DNA of 64,000 bases, from NCBI GenBank assembly GCA_044361315.1, contig JBIKJA010000006.1, forward strand, positions 149,245 to 213,244. Reading direction: 5' to 3'. The translations under genes and the position numbers were made by a program. Positions 34,590 to 44,285 of this stretch are shown here, one piece after another. The DNA comes from Crocinitomix sp044361315 (lineage in GTDB: Bacteria > Bacteroidota > Bacteroidia > Flavobacteriales_D > Crocinitomicaceae). The notes beneath the pieces are model-generated. The model searched no databases. It was not told the origin of the DNA and was given only the letters and a program-made list of their open reading frames with translations. Within the stretch, counting starts at the first letter, position 1, and every line of letters begins with the position of its first letter.

Positions 34590-35012
34590 CTAATCAACTG
34601 GAGGACCACCAACGGTTTTGTATTCTTTTTTCTTCGGTTTTAATTTATCGACAAAGATGACATAAAATTGTTTTCCATCTTCACTTATAATCTCTTCAGA
34701 TATTCCATTTTCGATTCCTGCAAGACGACCTTCTTTATTCACCAATTTCATGTCCATTAGTTCGTAAGTTTCGTCTTCGTACTGCAAAAACACAGCTGCA
34801 ATTTTGCCATTTTCAACTCTTGCTTTTCCTAAAACGCAATAAGATTCGTTTTCTTCTATAAAGCTAATATAGACATTTCGGTGCATATCATCAGCCACCG
34901 AAAAGGCTCCTCTTTCTGCAAATACTTTTTTCCATTCTGCTAAACACCCGGTTTGTGCATTCGCGCCAACCCCTAAAAATGCCAATAAAACTACTAATAG
35001 TGTACTTTTCAT
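34590..35012 (-). CDS. Small secreted protein of unknown function
   Basis: 140 residues with a signal peptide (about 1-19, GVGANAQ). One Cys near the mature N-terminus (TGCLAEWKKVF) and one more in SYCVLGKARV could form a disulfide. The rest reads as a compact alpha/beta domain with a charged Lys-rich tail (KPKKKEYKTVGGP). No family recognised. It converges with the EEP nuclease gene and is divergent from gmhA. Confidence 0.7.
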   Translation of the reverse strand: MKSTLLVVLLAFLGVGANAQTGCLAEWKKVFAERGAFSVADDMHRNVYISFIEENESYCVLGKARVENGKIAAVFLQYEDETYELMDMKLVNKEGRLAGIENGISEEIISEDGKQFYVIFVDKLKPKKKEYKTVGGPPVD

Positions 35013-35099
35013 AAATTAATTTTTTCTTTTTCGCACGATCATCTCCCAAATATAAGAGAAGTTTCACAAAGTATATGGAATTGATCAATACATTTTTGT

Positions 35100-35107
35100 T
35101 ACATTTG
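35100..35107 (+). promoter_or_regulatory. -7 box of gmhA
   Basis: TACATTTG, with a TTG at 35081-35083 (16-base spacer). It is 18 bases before the ATG. Confidence 0.55.
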
Positions 35108-35124
35108 ATGAAACTTCAATTTTA

Positions 35125-35703
35125 ATGAGTGCTAAACAAATAATAGACCATTTTTTAGAGGCAAAGGAAATTTTGTCTCAATTTATTGAAAATCAAGATA
35201 ATTTTGATAAAATAAAACGCGCTGGCGATGAAATGATCCGAGCAATTAACGCTGGAGGAAAAATAATTTCGTGTGGCAATGGTGGATCAATGAGTGATGC
35301 CATGCATTTTGCCGAAGAAATGACAGGTAGATTTAGAGAAAATAGAGGTCCTTTGGCAGCCATTGCAATTTCAGACCCATCCCATATCACTTGTATTTCA
35401 AATGATTACGGGTATGAATTTATTTTTTCGAGGTTTGTGGAGAGTATTGGCGGTAAAAATGATGTTTTATTGGCAATTTCGACAAGTGGCAATTCTATAA
35501 ATGTCATTAACGCAGCTGAAAAAGCGAAAGAGAAAGGCATGTTTGTGGTGGCACTTACGGGTAAGGATGGTGGTAAATTAGCACATCTAGCCGATCTCGA
35601 ATTACGCGCACCAATGAGTAACTGGGCAGATCGTGTCCAAGAAATTCACATTAAAATTATCCATTCGCTCATTCATTATATCGAATCGAACGTTGATAAA
35701 TAG
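35125..35703 (+). CDS. gmhA: Phosphoheptose isomerase
   Basis: 192-residue SIS-domain enzyme converting sedoheptulose-7-P to D-glycero-D-manno-heptose-7-P for LPS core heptose. Seen: the phosphate loop SCGNGGSMSDAMHFAEE, MTGRFRENRG, the Ser-rich binding strand AISTSGNSINVINA, and the helix EIHIKIIHSLIHYIES with the catalytic His. Other heptose genes are not adjacent. Confidence 0.92.
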   Translation: MSAKQIIDHFLEAKEILSQFIENQDNFDKIKRAGDEMIRAINAGGKIISCGNGGSMSDAMHFAEEMTGRFRENRGPLAAIAISDPSHITCISNDYGYEFIFSRFVESIGGKNDVLLAISTSGNSINVINAAEKAKEKGMFVVALTGKDGGKLAHLADLELRAPMSNWADRVQEIHIKIIHSLIHYIESNVDK

Positions 35704-35710
35704 TGGTTTA

Positions 35711-35968
35711 TTACCTTCTTTTTGCCCTGAAAACCAATAAGCCAAGCATCCCCCCTAAAAGCATTGATGCACCAATTATAAGGATTAAACTGATTTCCAT
35801 ATCGATGTTTAGAAACTCAACTTTAACTGGATTGGCATTTTGAATGGTAAAAACAAGAAGCACAATTGCCAAAATCGCAATAAATCCCCATCGGATTTTT
35901 TGTCCCAAACTCATTTTATTTTGAGCAGATGGTGTTTGACTTGTTGTAGTACTTTGATTATCGCTCAT
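35711..35968 (-). CDS. LapA-domain membrane protein
   Basis: 85 residues with two transmembrane helices (about 27-43, GFIAILAIVLLVFTIQN; 60-80, LILIIGASMLLGGMLGLLV). The FTIQNANPVKVEFLNI linker between them is typical of the LapA/DUF1049 family of LPS-assembly-associated small proteins. It overlaps the end of the TolC-like gene by 11 bases, so it is likely the last gene of that unit. Confidence 0.82.
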   Translation of the reverse strand: MSDNQSTTTSQTPSAQNKMSLGQKIRWGFIAILAIVLLVFTIQNANPVKVEFLNIDMEISLILIIGASMLLGGMLGLLVFRAKRR

Positions 35969-37265
35969 GGTACAAATGTAAGATTTTCATTTTAAAGTAG
36001 TAATTATATTTTGCTTGCACCACATTTGATTGGGCTGTATACAGCTGATCTTGTTTTGCCAACAGCTCGGCGTAATTAATTTGCCCAGCTTGGTATTTAT
36101 TTTCGACTTGATCAAAATCTAATCTTGTCAGATTTAAGACATAAATAGAAGATTCTAACTCAGCTTTAGCATTTTTTATATCCATTTGAAGTTGCAAAAT
36201 AGTGCTTGACATTTCCCAAATAATTTTATCTCTTTCCAACTTTGCATTTTCTATTCGGATAAGTTGAATTTGTTCATTTGTTCGTGTATTGTGCTGGTTA
36301 TAAATTGGAATAGATATCGAAAATGATACACTCTGATAAATATTCTCAGCAAATTGTGTCGGGAAATTTGGTACATAAAGGTCGCCAGAAAATGGATCCA
36401 CCAAAAAATAACTGTCTGAGTAACCACTGCCTAACCCTGTATATGCTGAAATGGCAGGAAAATACGCTCCTGAGGCTATTTTTTTGCTCAACGTGAAATC
36501 TTTCAATGCGATGTCTTTTTGCTGAATCTCGGGAAGTTGTTCCAGTAAAATATAGACGCTTGTATCGGTTAAAATTACTTCATTCGTATCGATCTTTAAC
36601 TCATATTCGCCTTGAATTTGCATAATCCGTTTTAACTGTTGAATGGCGAATGCTAGGTCGTTTTGCGCTTTTAGCAAGGTTAGTTGGTCGCGTGCTTTTT
36701 GGGACGAGATTTCAAAAAGATCATATTCAGTTTTTAATTCTGCTTTTATGAGCGCCAACATACGATTTTCTTGCGCTTGTGTATATTGAATATGTTGCTC
36801 TGTCAGTTTAATTATTTCGGTAGATTGGATGCATTGCAAGTAAAACGACGTGGTTTGTAATTTCAAATTTCGCAACGCAATTTTTTTACTCAATTCCTCG
36901 TTTAGGATCGATAATTTAGCTTGTTGGAGCGAATAGTAACGAATCATTCCGTTAAATAATACCAAGTTTGCATTTAAATTTAAACTTGAATTTTGACGAG
37001 TTGTTTGGGTGAATTCGTTCGAAATTGGATCTAAATTTCGCCCGAAATTGAAACTTTGATTTACAGATCCTGAAATTGAAGGTATAAAATCGTAAATTGA
37101 CTGTTTGTATTGCAATTGCGCAATTTGTGCATTTAACGCTTGTTGTTGAATGGTTGAATTATTGTGAATAGCCGAATCAATACAATTTTGAAGTGTCCAT
37201 AATTGTTGCGCTTTACCACTAAAACCACTTAAAATAATTGATATGACGAATTGATATTTAATCAT
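35958..37265 (-). CDS. TolC-family outer-membrane exit channel
   Basis: 435 residues, signal peptide about 1-18. Two long repeats of alpha-hairpin character are seen, with Gln/Asn/Lys-rich coiled helices (FNFGRNLDPISNEFTQTTRQ; AKQDQLYTAQSNVVQAKYN). TolC-type landmarks are DFIPSISGSVNQS and NKYQAGQINYAELLAK. It should form the outer-membrane tunnel of the exporter encoded by the two genes upstream. The stop of the HlyD gene and its start share one base (TAATG). Confidence 0.9.
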   Translation of the reverse strand: MIKYQFVISIILSGFSGKAQQLWTLQNCIDSAIHNNSTIQQQALNAQIAQLQYKQSIYDFIPSISGSVNQSFNFGRNLDPISNEFTQTTRQNSSLNLNANLVLFNGMIRYYSLQQAKLSILNEELSKKIALRNLKLQTTSFYLQCIQSTEIIKLTEQHIQYTQAQENRMLALIKAELKTEYDLFEISSQKARDQLTLLKAQNDLAFAIQQLKRIMQIQGEYELKIDTNEVILTDTSVYILLEQLPEIQQKDIALKDFTLSKKIASGAYFPAISAYTGLGSGYSDSYFLVDPFSGDLYVPNFPTQFAENIYQSVSFSISIPIYNQHNTRTNEQIQLIRIENAKLERDKIIWEMSSTILQLQMDIKNAKAELESSIYVLNLTRLDFDQVENKYQAGQINYAELLAKQDQLYTAQSNVVQAKYNYYFKMKILHLYHER

Positions 37266-38557
37266 TATTCATCAAATAATTTTCTAAACTGGTTAAAAAT
37301 CCGTTCGACAATTCGTAAATCTTCCGTCACAATATCTGCCTGCCCTGTCATTTCTGGTGAATAGATGAGTTTTTTATTGTACGTACTCATTAAACCATTG
37401 GTCAAACCAACTTTGATTAAATATTTATCTTCGTTTGGAATGGCGGAAATACTTTGAACCGCACCTTTTAATTGACCATATTCGACCGATGGAAAATTAT
37501 CCAATCTAATTTTTACTTGCTGACCAACTTCTACTTTTCCGTAGCCCAATTTGTCCACCTCAATATAACCGACATATTGATCAACACCATCTGGAATGAT
37601 CGCAAAGAGCTGTTTGCCAGCTTCGACAAATTGGTTCTCTGAAATGCGCATTAAATAGTTGACTCGCCCATCCATTGGTGCTGTAATGAGATAAACTGCT
37701 TGCCAATTGTTGATTTCGTTTCTAATATTATTCAAGCGAGTTTCTATCGTTTGAGAGATATTCATTTTTTTTGTCAAAAAATCAATTTCAAGTTCATTTA
37801 ATTGTCGCTCATAATCAGTCAGTGTAATGGTATTTTGAAGGTTGTTTTTCCGAAGATTTTCAAGTTCGTTTTTTGCTTGTGTAAACGCAGCTTCTTGGTC
37901 AAAAAAGTCGGCTTTTGAAATAACATTTTTTGCATATAAATCTTTGTTTGCATTGTATTTGTCTTCTGCCCGAACATAACTCTCTTCGGCATATTTAAAT
38001 TGGCGTTGGTTGATTTCATCCAAACGTCTGTAATTCGAAATCTGCTTTTCTAAATTTTGCTTTCTTTTCTCGTATTGGTCGGTATTTAAGCTAAAACGAT
38101 ATTCGTTTACCGCATTAACAAGCTCATTATATTCGCTTTGAACCCCACCAAAAACGGTTTGGTTGTTGGCAAATTCAATGGGAGATTTAAAATCATTTTG
38201 GAAACCTAATTGAACTTCTAAAACGATCTTTTCAAGAAAATCCACAGCTTCTTTGGTCAAGGGGTTTTTAATTCGCGCCAGAACACCCCCTGCTTTTACA
38301 TATTGATTGTCCTTAACAAAAAGCCCTTCAATTTCTCCACTCGTTTTAGAAACTAATTTTGAAGGCGGCGTAACAGTGGTCAAAGAAATTGTGCCTTTTA
38401 TAACGTCTGGATATTTTATAAAATAGGCCAAAACGATACAAATCATCATGATACCAAAAATCAAGGTAATTCCCCAACGAATCATCCACGATGGAACACT
38501 TGAAAGGATTTCTTGAACCTCGTCACTTCTAATTTCTATTTCTCTTTTCTCCTCCAT
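37265..38557 (-). CDS. HlyD-family periplasmic adaptor
   Basis: 430 residues: cytoplasmic N-terminus of ~30, one transmembrane helix (about 29-50, WGITLIFGIMMICIVLAYF), then the beta-barrel/lipoyl half-motifs (SKTSGEIEGLFVKDNQYVKA and the matching APMDGRVNYLM) enclosing a long coiled coil (about 120-285), and a C-terminal beta domain (GQVKIRLDNFPSVEYGQLKG). It bridges the ABC exporter and TolC. Typical of type I peptide/protein export. Confidence 0.92.
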   Translation of the reverse strand: MEEKREIEIRSDEVQEILSSVPSWMIRWGITLIFGIMMICIVLAYFIKYPDVIKGTISLTTVTPPSKLVSKTSGEIEGLFVKDNQYVKAGGVLARIKNPLTKEAVDFLEKIVLEVQLGFQNDFKSPIEFANNQTVFGGVQSEYNELVNAVNEYRFSLNTDQYEKRKQNLEKQISNYRRLDEINQRQFKYAEESYVRAEDKYNANKDLYAKNVISKADFFDQEAAFTQAKNELENLRKNNLQNTITLTDYERQLNELEIDFLTKKMNISQTIETRLNNIRNEINNWQAVYLITAPMDGRVNYLMRISENQFVEAGKQLFAIIPDGVDQYVGYIEVDKLGYGKVEVGQQVKIRLDNFPSVEYGQLKGAVQSISAIPNEDKYLIKVGLTNGLMSTYNKKLIYSPEMTGQADIVTEDLRIVERIFNQFRKLFDE

Positions 38558-38567
38558 AGCTCTACGA

Positions 38568-40772
38568 TTATTGGTCGTTCAATTTTTCTAAATCCAATTG
38601 ATTTTTAACCAACATATAATAATTGCCTTGTTTAGCTACTAATTCGGCATGTGTCCCTTTTTCAATAATATGACCTTTATCTAACACGACAATTTGATCG
38701 GCATTTTTTACCGTACTTAACCGATGTGCAATCACGATGGCAGTTCGGTTTTGGAAAAATTGATTTAAATTTTCCATGATAATTCGTTCATTTTTAGCAT
38801 CCAAAGCACTTGTTGCTTCATCAAAACATATTATTTCAGGATTTTTGTAGACAGCCCTTGCAATCAATAAACGTTGTTTCTGACCAGTACTCATCCCTAT
38901 CCCTTCCATGCCAATTTTTGTATTATACGCTAGAGGTAATTCTTCGATAAATTCACGAATATTGGCGATACTTGCCGCCCGAACCAGTTTTACTTTATCG
39001 ATATTGGTTTCACCTACCGCGATATTTTTGGCGATAGTATCATTAAATATATACCCTTCTTGCATCACCACCCCGCATTTATTCCGCCAATAGCGCTGTG
39101 AAATATTATTTAAATCTGAATTTCCAATTTTAATATCGCCCTTATTTACTTCGTAAAATTTGAGTAAAATCTTCATCAAGGTCGTTTTGCCACTTCCACT
39201 AGCACCCACAATGGCGGTAATTTTATTCGGAGGAATTTCTAAGGTCAAATCTTCAATCACATTTTCCATCGCGCCGATATAACGGTAACTGATATCATTT
39301 AAATGGATGGATGCGTCTGCAGAAACCTCCGTTATTTTTTCCTCACCAGCTTTTTCTTCGTCTTCTCGGTTGTGAATTTCAGACAATCTTTCCAAGGCAA
39401 TTTTCGCATCTTGCACCACATAAATAAATCCAATCAATTGTTGAATTGGCCCATTTAATTGACCAATAATGTAGGTCACTGCTACCATCATCCCTAGGGT
39501 GAGTTCCCCATCAATCACCAATTTTGCAGCTAGGATGGTAACAAATATATTTTTAAGTTCGTTGATAACATTTGCCCCCGTTGATTGTGTTTGTTGGAGA
39601 ATCAAATTTTGAGTTTCAATTTTGAATAAACGTGCTTGGAGATATTCCCAACTCCATCTTTTTTCCTTTTCAGCATTGTGAAGTTTAATTTCTTGCATTC
39701 CGTTGATCAACTCCATCACCTTACTTTGCTCACTACTCATTTGGTCAAATCGTTTGTAATCGAGTTCTTTTCTCCGTTTAAGAAAAATCACTACCCACAA
39801 AAAATAGAGTACACTTCCTGCCAAGAAAACAAGAAATATTTGGAAGTTATAAAAGACCAAAACGATACTAAATATCACCAAGTTAAAAGCAGAAAACAAA
39901 ACATTCAACGAAGTGGAGGTCAACAATACCTCAATCCGCTGATGGTCACTGATTCGTTGCATGATATCACCAGTCATTTTACTGTCAAAAAAGGCGATAG
40001 GAAGGTTCATCAGTTTGATGAAAAAATCTGAAATCAACGAAATATTAATTCGCGAACTCAGGTGCAAAAGAATCCAACCTCGAATTAACTCAATGGCTGT
40101 CCTTCCGGCAAAAATGAATAGTTGAGCGATGAGAATGAGGTAAACAAAATGAATATCTTGATGCTGAATTCCAATATCGACAACACTTTGCGTTAAAAAA
40201 GGGAAAATTAACTGCAATAAACTTCCCGCAATTAATCCAATCACTAACTGAAAAAGGAATTTTTTATATCGAAAAAGGTATTGATACAAAAAAGCAAATC
40301 CTCTTTTCTCTTGAATATCGTCAAATTCAGACGTATTTAATTTTGGTGTAGGTTCGAGCAACAAAGCAATCCCCTCTTCGGTTGATTCAGTAGCATTAGC
40401 ACCTATCCAAGCGGTTAAAAACTCTTTACGAGTAAGGGTAATTAATCCATGCGCAGGGTCACTGATATAAATTTTATTTCCTTTTATTTTATAAACGACC
40501 ACAAAATGGTTCTGATGCCAATGCAAAATACACGGTAACGGAGCTTCTTCGTCTAATTTTGTCAAGTTTATTTTTACTCCCAACGACCTAAAACCTAATT
40601 TTTCGGAAGCGTCGCTAATGGTCTTTAAACTACTTCCTTCGCGCGTAGTTTCTGACAATTTGCGCAATTTCTCCAACGAAACCACACGCCCATAGTATTT
40701 TGCTATGATACGTAAGCAAGTTGGACCACAGTCCATTTGATCTGGTTGTCTATAAAAAGGAAAATGAGCCAT
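38568..40772 (-). CDS. C39-peptidase ABC exporter (bacteriocin/peptide type)
   Basis: 734 residues in the classic order. Residues 1-130 are a C39 cysteine peptidase with C15 (DQMDCGPTCL), H89 (HQNHFVVVY) and D105 (ISDPAHG) all present. Six transmembrane helices lie at about 165-450. The ABC ATPase is about 490-734, with Walker A IVGASGSGKTTLM, signature STGQKQRLLIARA, and IICFDEATSALD. It should remove a double-Gly leader from its substrate while exporting it. It starts 10 bases upstream of the hlyD-like gene. I find no candidate leader peptide gene nearby. Confidence 0.95.
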   Translation of the reverse strand: MAHFPFYRQPDQMDCGPTCLRIIAKYYGRVVSLEKLRKLSETTREGSSLKTISDASEKLGFRSLGVKINLTKLDEEAPLPCILHWHQNHFVVVYKIKGNKIYISDPAHGLITLTRKEFLTAWIGANATESTEEGIALLLEPTPKLNTSEFDDIQEKRGFAFLYQYLFRYKKFLFQLVIGLIAGSLLQLIFPFLTQSVVDIGIQHQDIHFVYLILIAQLFIFAGRTAIELIRGWILLHLSSRINISLISDFFIKLMNLPIAFFDSKMTGDIMQRISDHQRIEVLLTSTSLNVLFSAFNLVIFSIVLVFYNFQIFLVFLAGSVLYFLWVVIFLKRRKELDYKRFDQMSSEQSKVMELINGMQEIKLHNAEKEKRWSWEYLQARLFKIETQNLILQQTQSTGANVINELKNIFVTILAAKLVIDGELTLGMMVAVTYIIGQLNGPIQQLIGFIYVVQDAKIALERLSEIHNREDEEKAGEEKITEVSADASIHLNDISYRYIGAMENVIEDLTLEIPPNKITAIVGASGSGKTTLMKILLKFYEVNKGDIKIGNSDLNNISQRYWRNKCGVVMQEGYIFNDTIAKNIAVGETNIDKVKLVRAASIANIREFIEELPLAYNTKIGMEGIGMSTGQKQRLLIARAVYKNPEIICFDEATSALDAKNERIIMENLNQFFQNRTAIVIAHRLSTVKNADQIVVLDKGHIIEKGTHAELVAKQGNYYMLVKNQLDLEKLNDQ

Positions 40773-40952
40773 TAAAATAAAAGTTCTTAAAACAATTAAA
40801 TGGGGTTAATTATTTTTAGTTTGGTGGTGAATATACGAAGAAGAATTTGAAAAAAATCAATCACGCCAATTAAAAGCCACTTTTCTCGGGCAATTAAACT
40901 AACTAGTCGCCGAACCAAGTTTTTAACCGATTGGTTAATTGATGAAAGGAGA

Positions 40953-41375
40953 TTATTCACTTTTGAAAAAATTTGAAATTTCGTTTAGTTCGAGTTGGAG
41001 GTTTTCTTGTGATGCCCATTTAAAATTGTGAAATTTCGCTAGATTTTCAGCAAAATAACTTTTCGCTTCGTCCAACTTGCCTTCTTCTAACAACAAAGTG
41101 ATGTAGTGCAATATGAATCGATAATCGAACTCGTATTTTGTCATTCCTTCGATTAATACTTTACGGGCATTTAATAATTTATTTTCCTGATAATGTCCAG
41201 AATAATCGTTTAAATAAGCATAAAAAAAACTGATGTAAAAAATAATGTCCAACTCTACATTAATTCCTGTTGAATCTGAAATTCGTTTGTAAATTTTCTC
41301 ATAGTCCTCTTTCAAATAAATGGATTTTGCGCCTGAATTAATCAAATTAAATCCTTCGGTAAGCTTCCACATCAA
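40953..41375 (-). CDS. Small TPR-like helical protein of unknown function
   Basis: 140 residues, almost entirely helical, with no signal peptide. Sequence such as NKLLNARKVLIEGMTKYEFD and LEEGKLDEAKSYFAENLAK resembles tetratricopeptide pairs. It is 180 bases upstream of the exporter on the same strand, so it might belong to the export unit. It lacks a GG leader and is not a cargo candidate. Confidence 0.6.
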   Translation of the reverse strand: MMWKLTEGFNLINSGAKSIYLKEDYEKIYKRISDSTGINVELDIIFYISFFYAYLNDYSGHYQENKLLNARKVLIEGMTKYEFDYRFILHYITLLLEEGKLDEAKSYFAENLAKFHNFKWASQENLQLELNEISNFFKSE

Positions 41376-41536
41376 TTTTCTATATAAAACTGTTGAAATA
41401 ATCCGAAAAATTTTTCAAGACGATGAGAATCAATAAAACAACAATATTGCGCATTTTTCAAAAATAAGGCAAACTTCTTTTTTAACACAATGATTAATTA
41501 TTCAGCTAAAAATGATTATTAATTAATCTTTTTTAT

Positions 41537-41544
41537 TATCTTTG
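41537..41544 (+). promoter_or_regulatory. -7 box of yifB
   Basis: TATCTTTG matches TAnnTTTG, 34 bases before the ATG. Confidence 0.55.
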
Positions 41545-41578
41545 ACCCAGTTTCAACCCCTGAACTAAATTTTGAGTT

Positions 41579-43114
41579 ATGTTAGTAAAAACATACGGCT
41601 ATGCCGTATATGGGATTGAGGCTATACCTATTGCTGTTGAAACGAATGTTGGTAAGGGGATTAACTTTTTTTTAGTGGGTTTACCAGATAGTGCGGTGAA
41701 AGAAAGTCATCAACGAATCAAAGCAGCTTTTGCAAATACTGATTTAACATTTCCGAGAAAGGAAGTGACCGTGAATTTAGCTCCTGCTGATATTCGAAAA
41801 GAGGGATCGGCGTATGATTTGACCATTGCAATTGGTGTGTTGGCGGCGAGTGACCAGTTAAATGACGCCGAAATTGAATCGTATGTGATTATGGGTGAAC
41901 TTTCTTTAGATGGTGGATTGCGCCCCATAAAAGGAGCTTTGTCTATGGCGATAAAAGCTAAAGAACAAGGTTTTAAAGGATTTATTTTGCCCAAACAAAA
42001 TGCGCGAGAGGTTTCAATTGTTGAAGGTTTGACCATTTATGGGATTGAAACAATTCGGGAGGCAGTTGATTTTTTCAACAAAAAAGTGGAGTTGCAACCA
42101 ACCATCTATAATCACGACACAGTGGATACTTTGGAAGATGAATTTGCTATCGATTTTTCGGATGTGCGGGGGCAAGAGAATGTAAAAAGGGCACTCGAAA
42201 TCGCTGCGTCTGGTGGACATAATATTCTTTTAATTGGTCCTCCTGGCTCTGGAAAAACAATGCTAGCGAAACGATTGCCATCTATTCTTCCGCCACTCAC
42301 TATTGACGAAGCGTTGGAAACTACCAAAATTCATTCGGTAGCAGGACTTGTTGGCGAAAACCGTGGCTTACTGACTGTTCGCCCTTTTCGAAGTCCACAC
42401 CATACCATTTCGGATGTTGCTTTGGTGGGCGGGGGGTCAAATCCCAAGCCGGGTGAGATTTCGTTAGCACACAATGGAATTCTTTTTCTAGATGAATTGC
42501 CAGAGTATAAAAGGCAAGTTTTGGAAGTGATGCGTCAACCTTTAGAGGATCGGGTGGTATCTATTTCAAGGGCAAAGATGTCTGTTGATTATCCCGCTGG
42601 ATTTATGTTGGTGGCCTCGATGAATCCTTCGCCTTCGGGTAATTTTTATGATCCAAAAAATCCAAATTCAGATCCGGAATATATTGTTAAACGCTACATG
42701 AGTCGAATTTCCGGTCCCTTAATGGATCGAATCGATTTGCATATTGAAGTTCCTGCTGTGGCATTTGATCAACTTTCTGACACCAAAAAGGGTGAATCGA
42801 GTTATACGATTAAACAACGTGTGATTCGAACGAGAAAATTGCAAGAAATTCGATTCAAAGAAATTCCAAAGGTGCATTACAATGCTCAACTTGAGCCAAA
42901 ATTAATTGAGAAATTTTGTAATATATCCGAAGCGGGTAAAGAATTATTAAAAAAAGCAATGGATCGAATGGGATTTTCGGGGCGCTCGTATGCGAGGATC
43001 TTAAAAGTAGCCCGAACGATTGCAGACATGGAAGAAGCTGAAGAAATTGCTCCACGCCATTTGGCAGAAGCCATTCAATTTAGAAGTTTGGACAGAGGTA
43101 AATGGTTAGATTAA
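41579..43114 (+). CDS. yifB: YifB-family Mg-chelatase-like AAA+ ATPase
   Basis: 511 residues. The N-terminal ChlI/ComM domain (about 1-165, VGLPDSAVKESHQRIKAA, LAPADIRKEGSAYDL) is followed by an AAA+ module with Walker A IGPPGSGKTMLAKRLPSILP, HSVAGLVGENRGLLTVRPF, PHHTISDVALVGGG and Walker B GILFLDELPEY. A C-terminal lid holds FSGRSYARILKVARTIADME. The ComM branch promotes branch migration during natural transformation, so that role is possible. Normal full length. Confidence 0.93.
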   Translation: MLVKTYGYAVYGIEAIPIAVETNVGKGINFFLVGLPDSAVKESHQRIKAAFANTDLTFPRKEVTVNLAPADIRKEGSAYDLTIAIGVLAASDQLNDAEIESYVIMGELSLDGGLRPIKGALSMAIKAKEQGFKGFILPKQNAREVSIVEGLTIYGIETIREAVDFFNKKVELQPTIYNHDTVDTLEDEFAIDFSDVRGQENVKRALEIAASGGHNILLIGPPGSGKTMLAKRLPSILPPLTIDEALETTKIHSVAGLVGENRGLLTVRPFRSPHHTISDVALVGGGSNPKPGEISLAHNGILFLDELPEYKRQVLEVMRQPLEDRVVSISRAKMSVDYPAGFMLVASMNPSPSGNFYDPKNPNSDPEYIVKRYMSRISGPLMDRIDLHIEVPAVAFDQLSDTKKGESSYTIKQRVIRTRKLQEIRFKEIPKVHYNAQLEPKLIEKFCNISEAGKELLKKAMDRMGFSGRSYARILKVARTIADMEEAEEIAPRHLAEAIQFRSLDRGKWLD

Positions 43115-43439
43115 TTTAATTAGGGGGAGTTTGCCAGTTCAAGTGTATTAATAACAATTGTTCGGATACTATTTCGATGAAAGTCAGTATAGGACATATT
43201 AAATGGAAAAATAATACGTTAGAATTAATAAAATTTAATGAATAAAAAATATGCACAGGACAAAACTTAAAACAAAATGAATCCCTTTACTGCCAAACGA
43301 TAGCGTGTTGTTTTTTTAACACATGATTGGAAATAATAAGTGATAAAAAACAAATTATCGACTTTTGAGTGTTGAATATTGTAAATCAAGAAGTGAATTT
43401 CATATTTTTTTTTAGTATATTTACGTGCAAACCAATTTT
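43115..43439. other. AT-rich intergenic region upstream of the stress protein
   Basis: About 325 bases with no gene. A 5-bp hairpin (GTGTT/AACAC) with a 7-T loop lies near 43305-43322. An imperfect -7 box (TATATTTA, 43414-43421) precedes the next start. Confidence 0.45.
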
Positions 43440-44249
43440 ATGGACAAAAGATCTATCCTCGTTCCACACGATTTTACTCCTGTGGCCGATAAAGCAGTTT
43501 TATATGCGCTAAATTTAGCAAAGGCCATTGATGCCAAAGTTGATTTAATTCATATCGTTAAAGATGCAAAAGAAACAAGCGCTGTCAATGCTAAATTCCA
43601 AAAAGTTGTATCGAGTTTAGATGGAAAATTAAATGGAACCCCATTAAATACCCATGTAAAAGTAGGCTCTATTTACACCGACATTGCAAGTAAAGCACTT
43701 GAATTGCATTCGACATTAATTATCATGGGAACACATGGGGCAACTGGGATGCAAAAATTGTTTGGTAGTTTTGCGATCAAAGTAATCACAAGCACACATA
43801 TTCCATTTCTCATTGTTCAAAAAGAATTTTCTGAAAGTAATCTGAACAAAATTGTAGTTCCGATTGACGAAACACAAGAAAGTTTACAAATTGAACAAGT
43901 AGCGACTGGCTTGGCTGAAATAATTAAAGCAGAATTACATATTGTAACTGAAAAAATGATTGATTCCAATTTAAAATTGAAAACGGCCGTTCATACTGGT
44001 TTGTTTACCAAACAAATCAAGGCAAAAAATCTTGCCTACCAAACGGCTATTTTAGAGCGGAAAAAGGGCTATGCTGCAGACATCGTACAATATACGAAAA
44101 GTGTAAACGCAGGGCTAATCGCATTCGCTTATCATTCAGATAGTTTACTTCCTCAATTTGATACTTTTGCTCAGAGTTTAATTTCAAACAAAGAAGGGAT
44201 TCCTGTGCTTGTTTTAAATTCGAAAGAGGCTGGAAACTACTTTTTCTAG
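43440..44249 (+). CDS. Tandem universal stress protein
   Basis: 269 residues with two UspA-like halves. The first (1-about 138) starts RSILVPHDFTPVADKAVLYA and contains the ATP-loop-like GTHGATGMQKLFGSFA. The second starts near LNKIVVPIDETQ but lacks the G-x2-G-x9-G-S/T loop, so only the first domain looks able to bind nucleotide. The ATG at 43440 is preferred over a GTG at 43425 because the product then begins MDKRSILVP. Confidence 0.88.
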   Translation: MDKRSILVPHDFTPVADKAVLYALNLAKAIDAKVDLIHIVKDAKETSAVNAKFQKVVSSLDGKLNGTPLNTHVKVGSIYTDIASKALELHSTLIIMGTHGATGMQKLFGSFAIKVITSTHIPFLIVQKEFSESNLNKIVVPIDETQESLQIEQVATGLAEIIKAELHIVTEKMIDSNLKLKTAVHTGLFTKQIKAKNLAYQTAILERKKGYAADIVQYTKSVNAGLIAFAYHSDSLLPQFDTFAQSLISNKEGIPVLVLNSKEAGNYFF

Positions 44250-44285
44250 CCAAGAAAATTTATCTTTCACCAAAGCCTGAATTGA

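Noticed and set aside
40953..41375. Gene upstream of the C39 exporter as its peptide cargo
   Set aside because: 140 residues, no double-Gly leader, TPR-like helices; not a plausible substrate.
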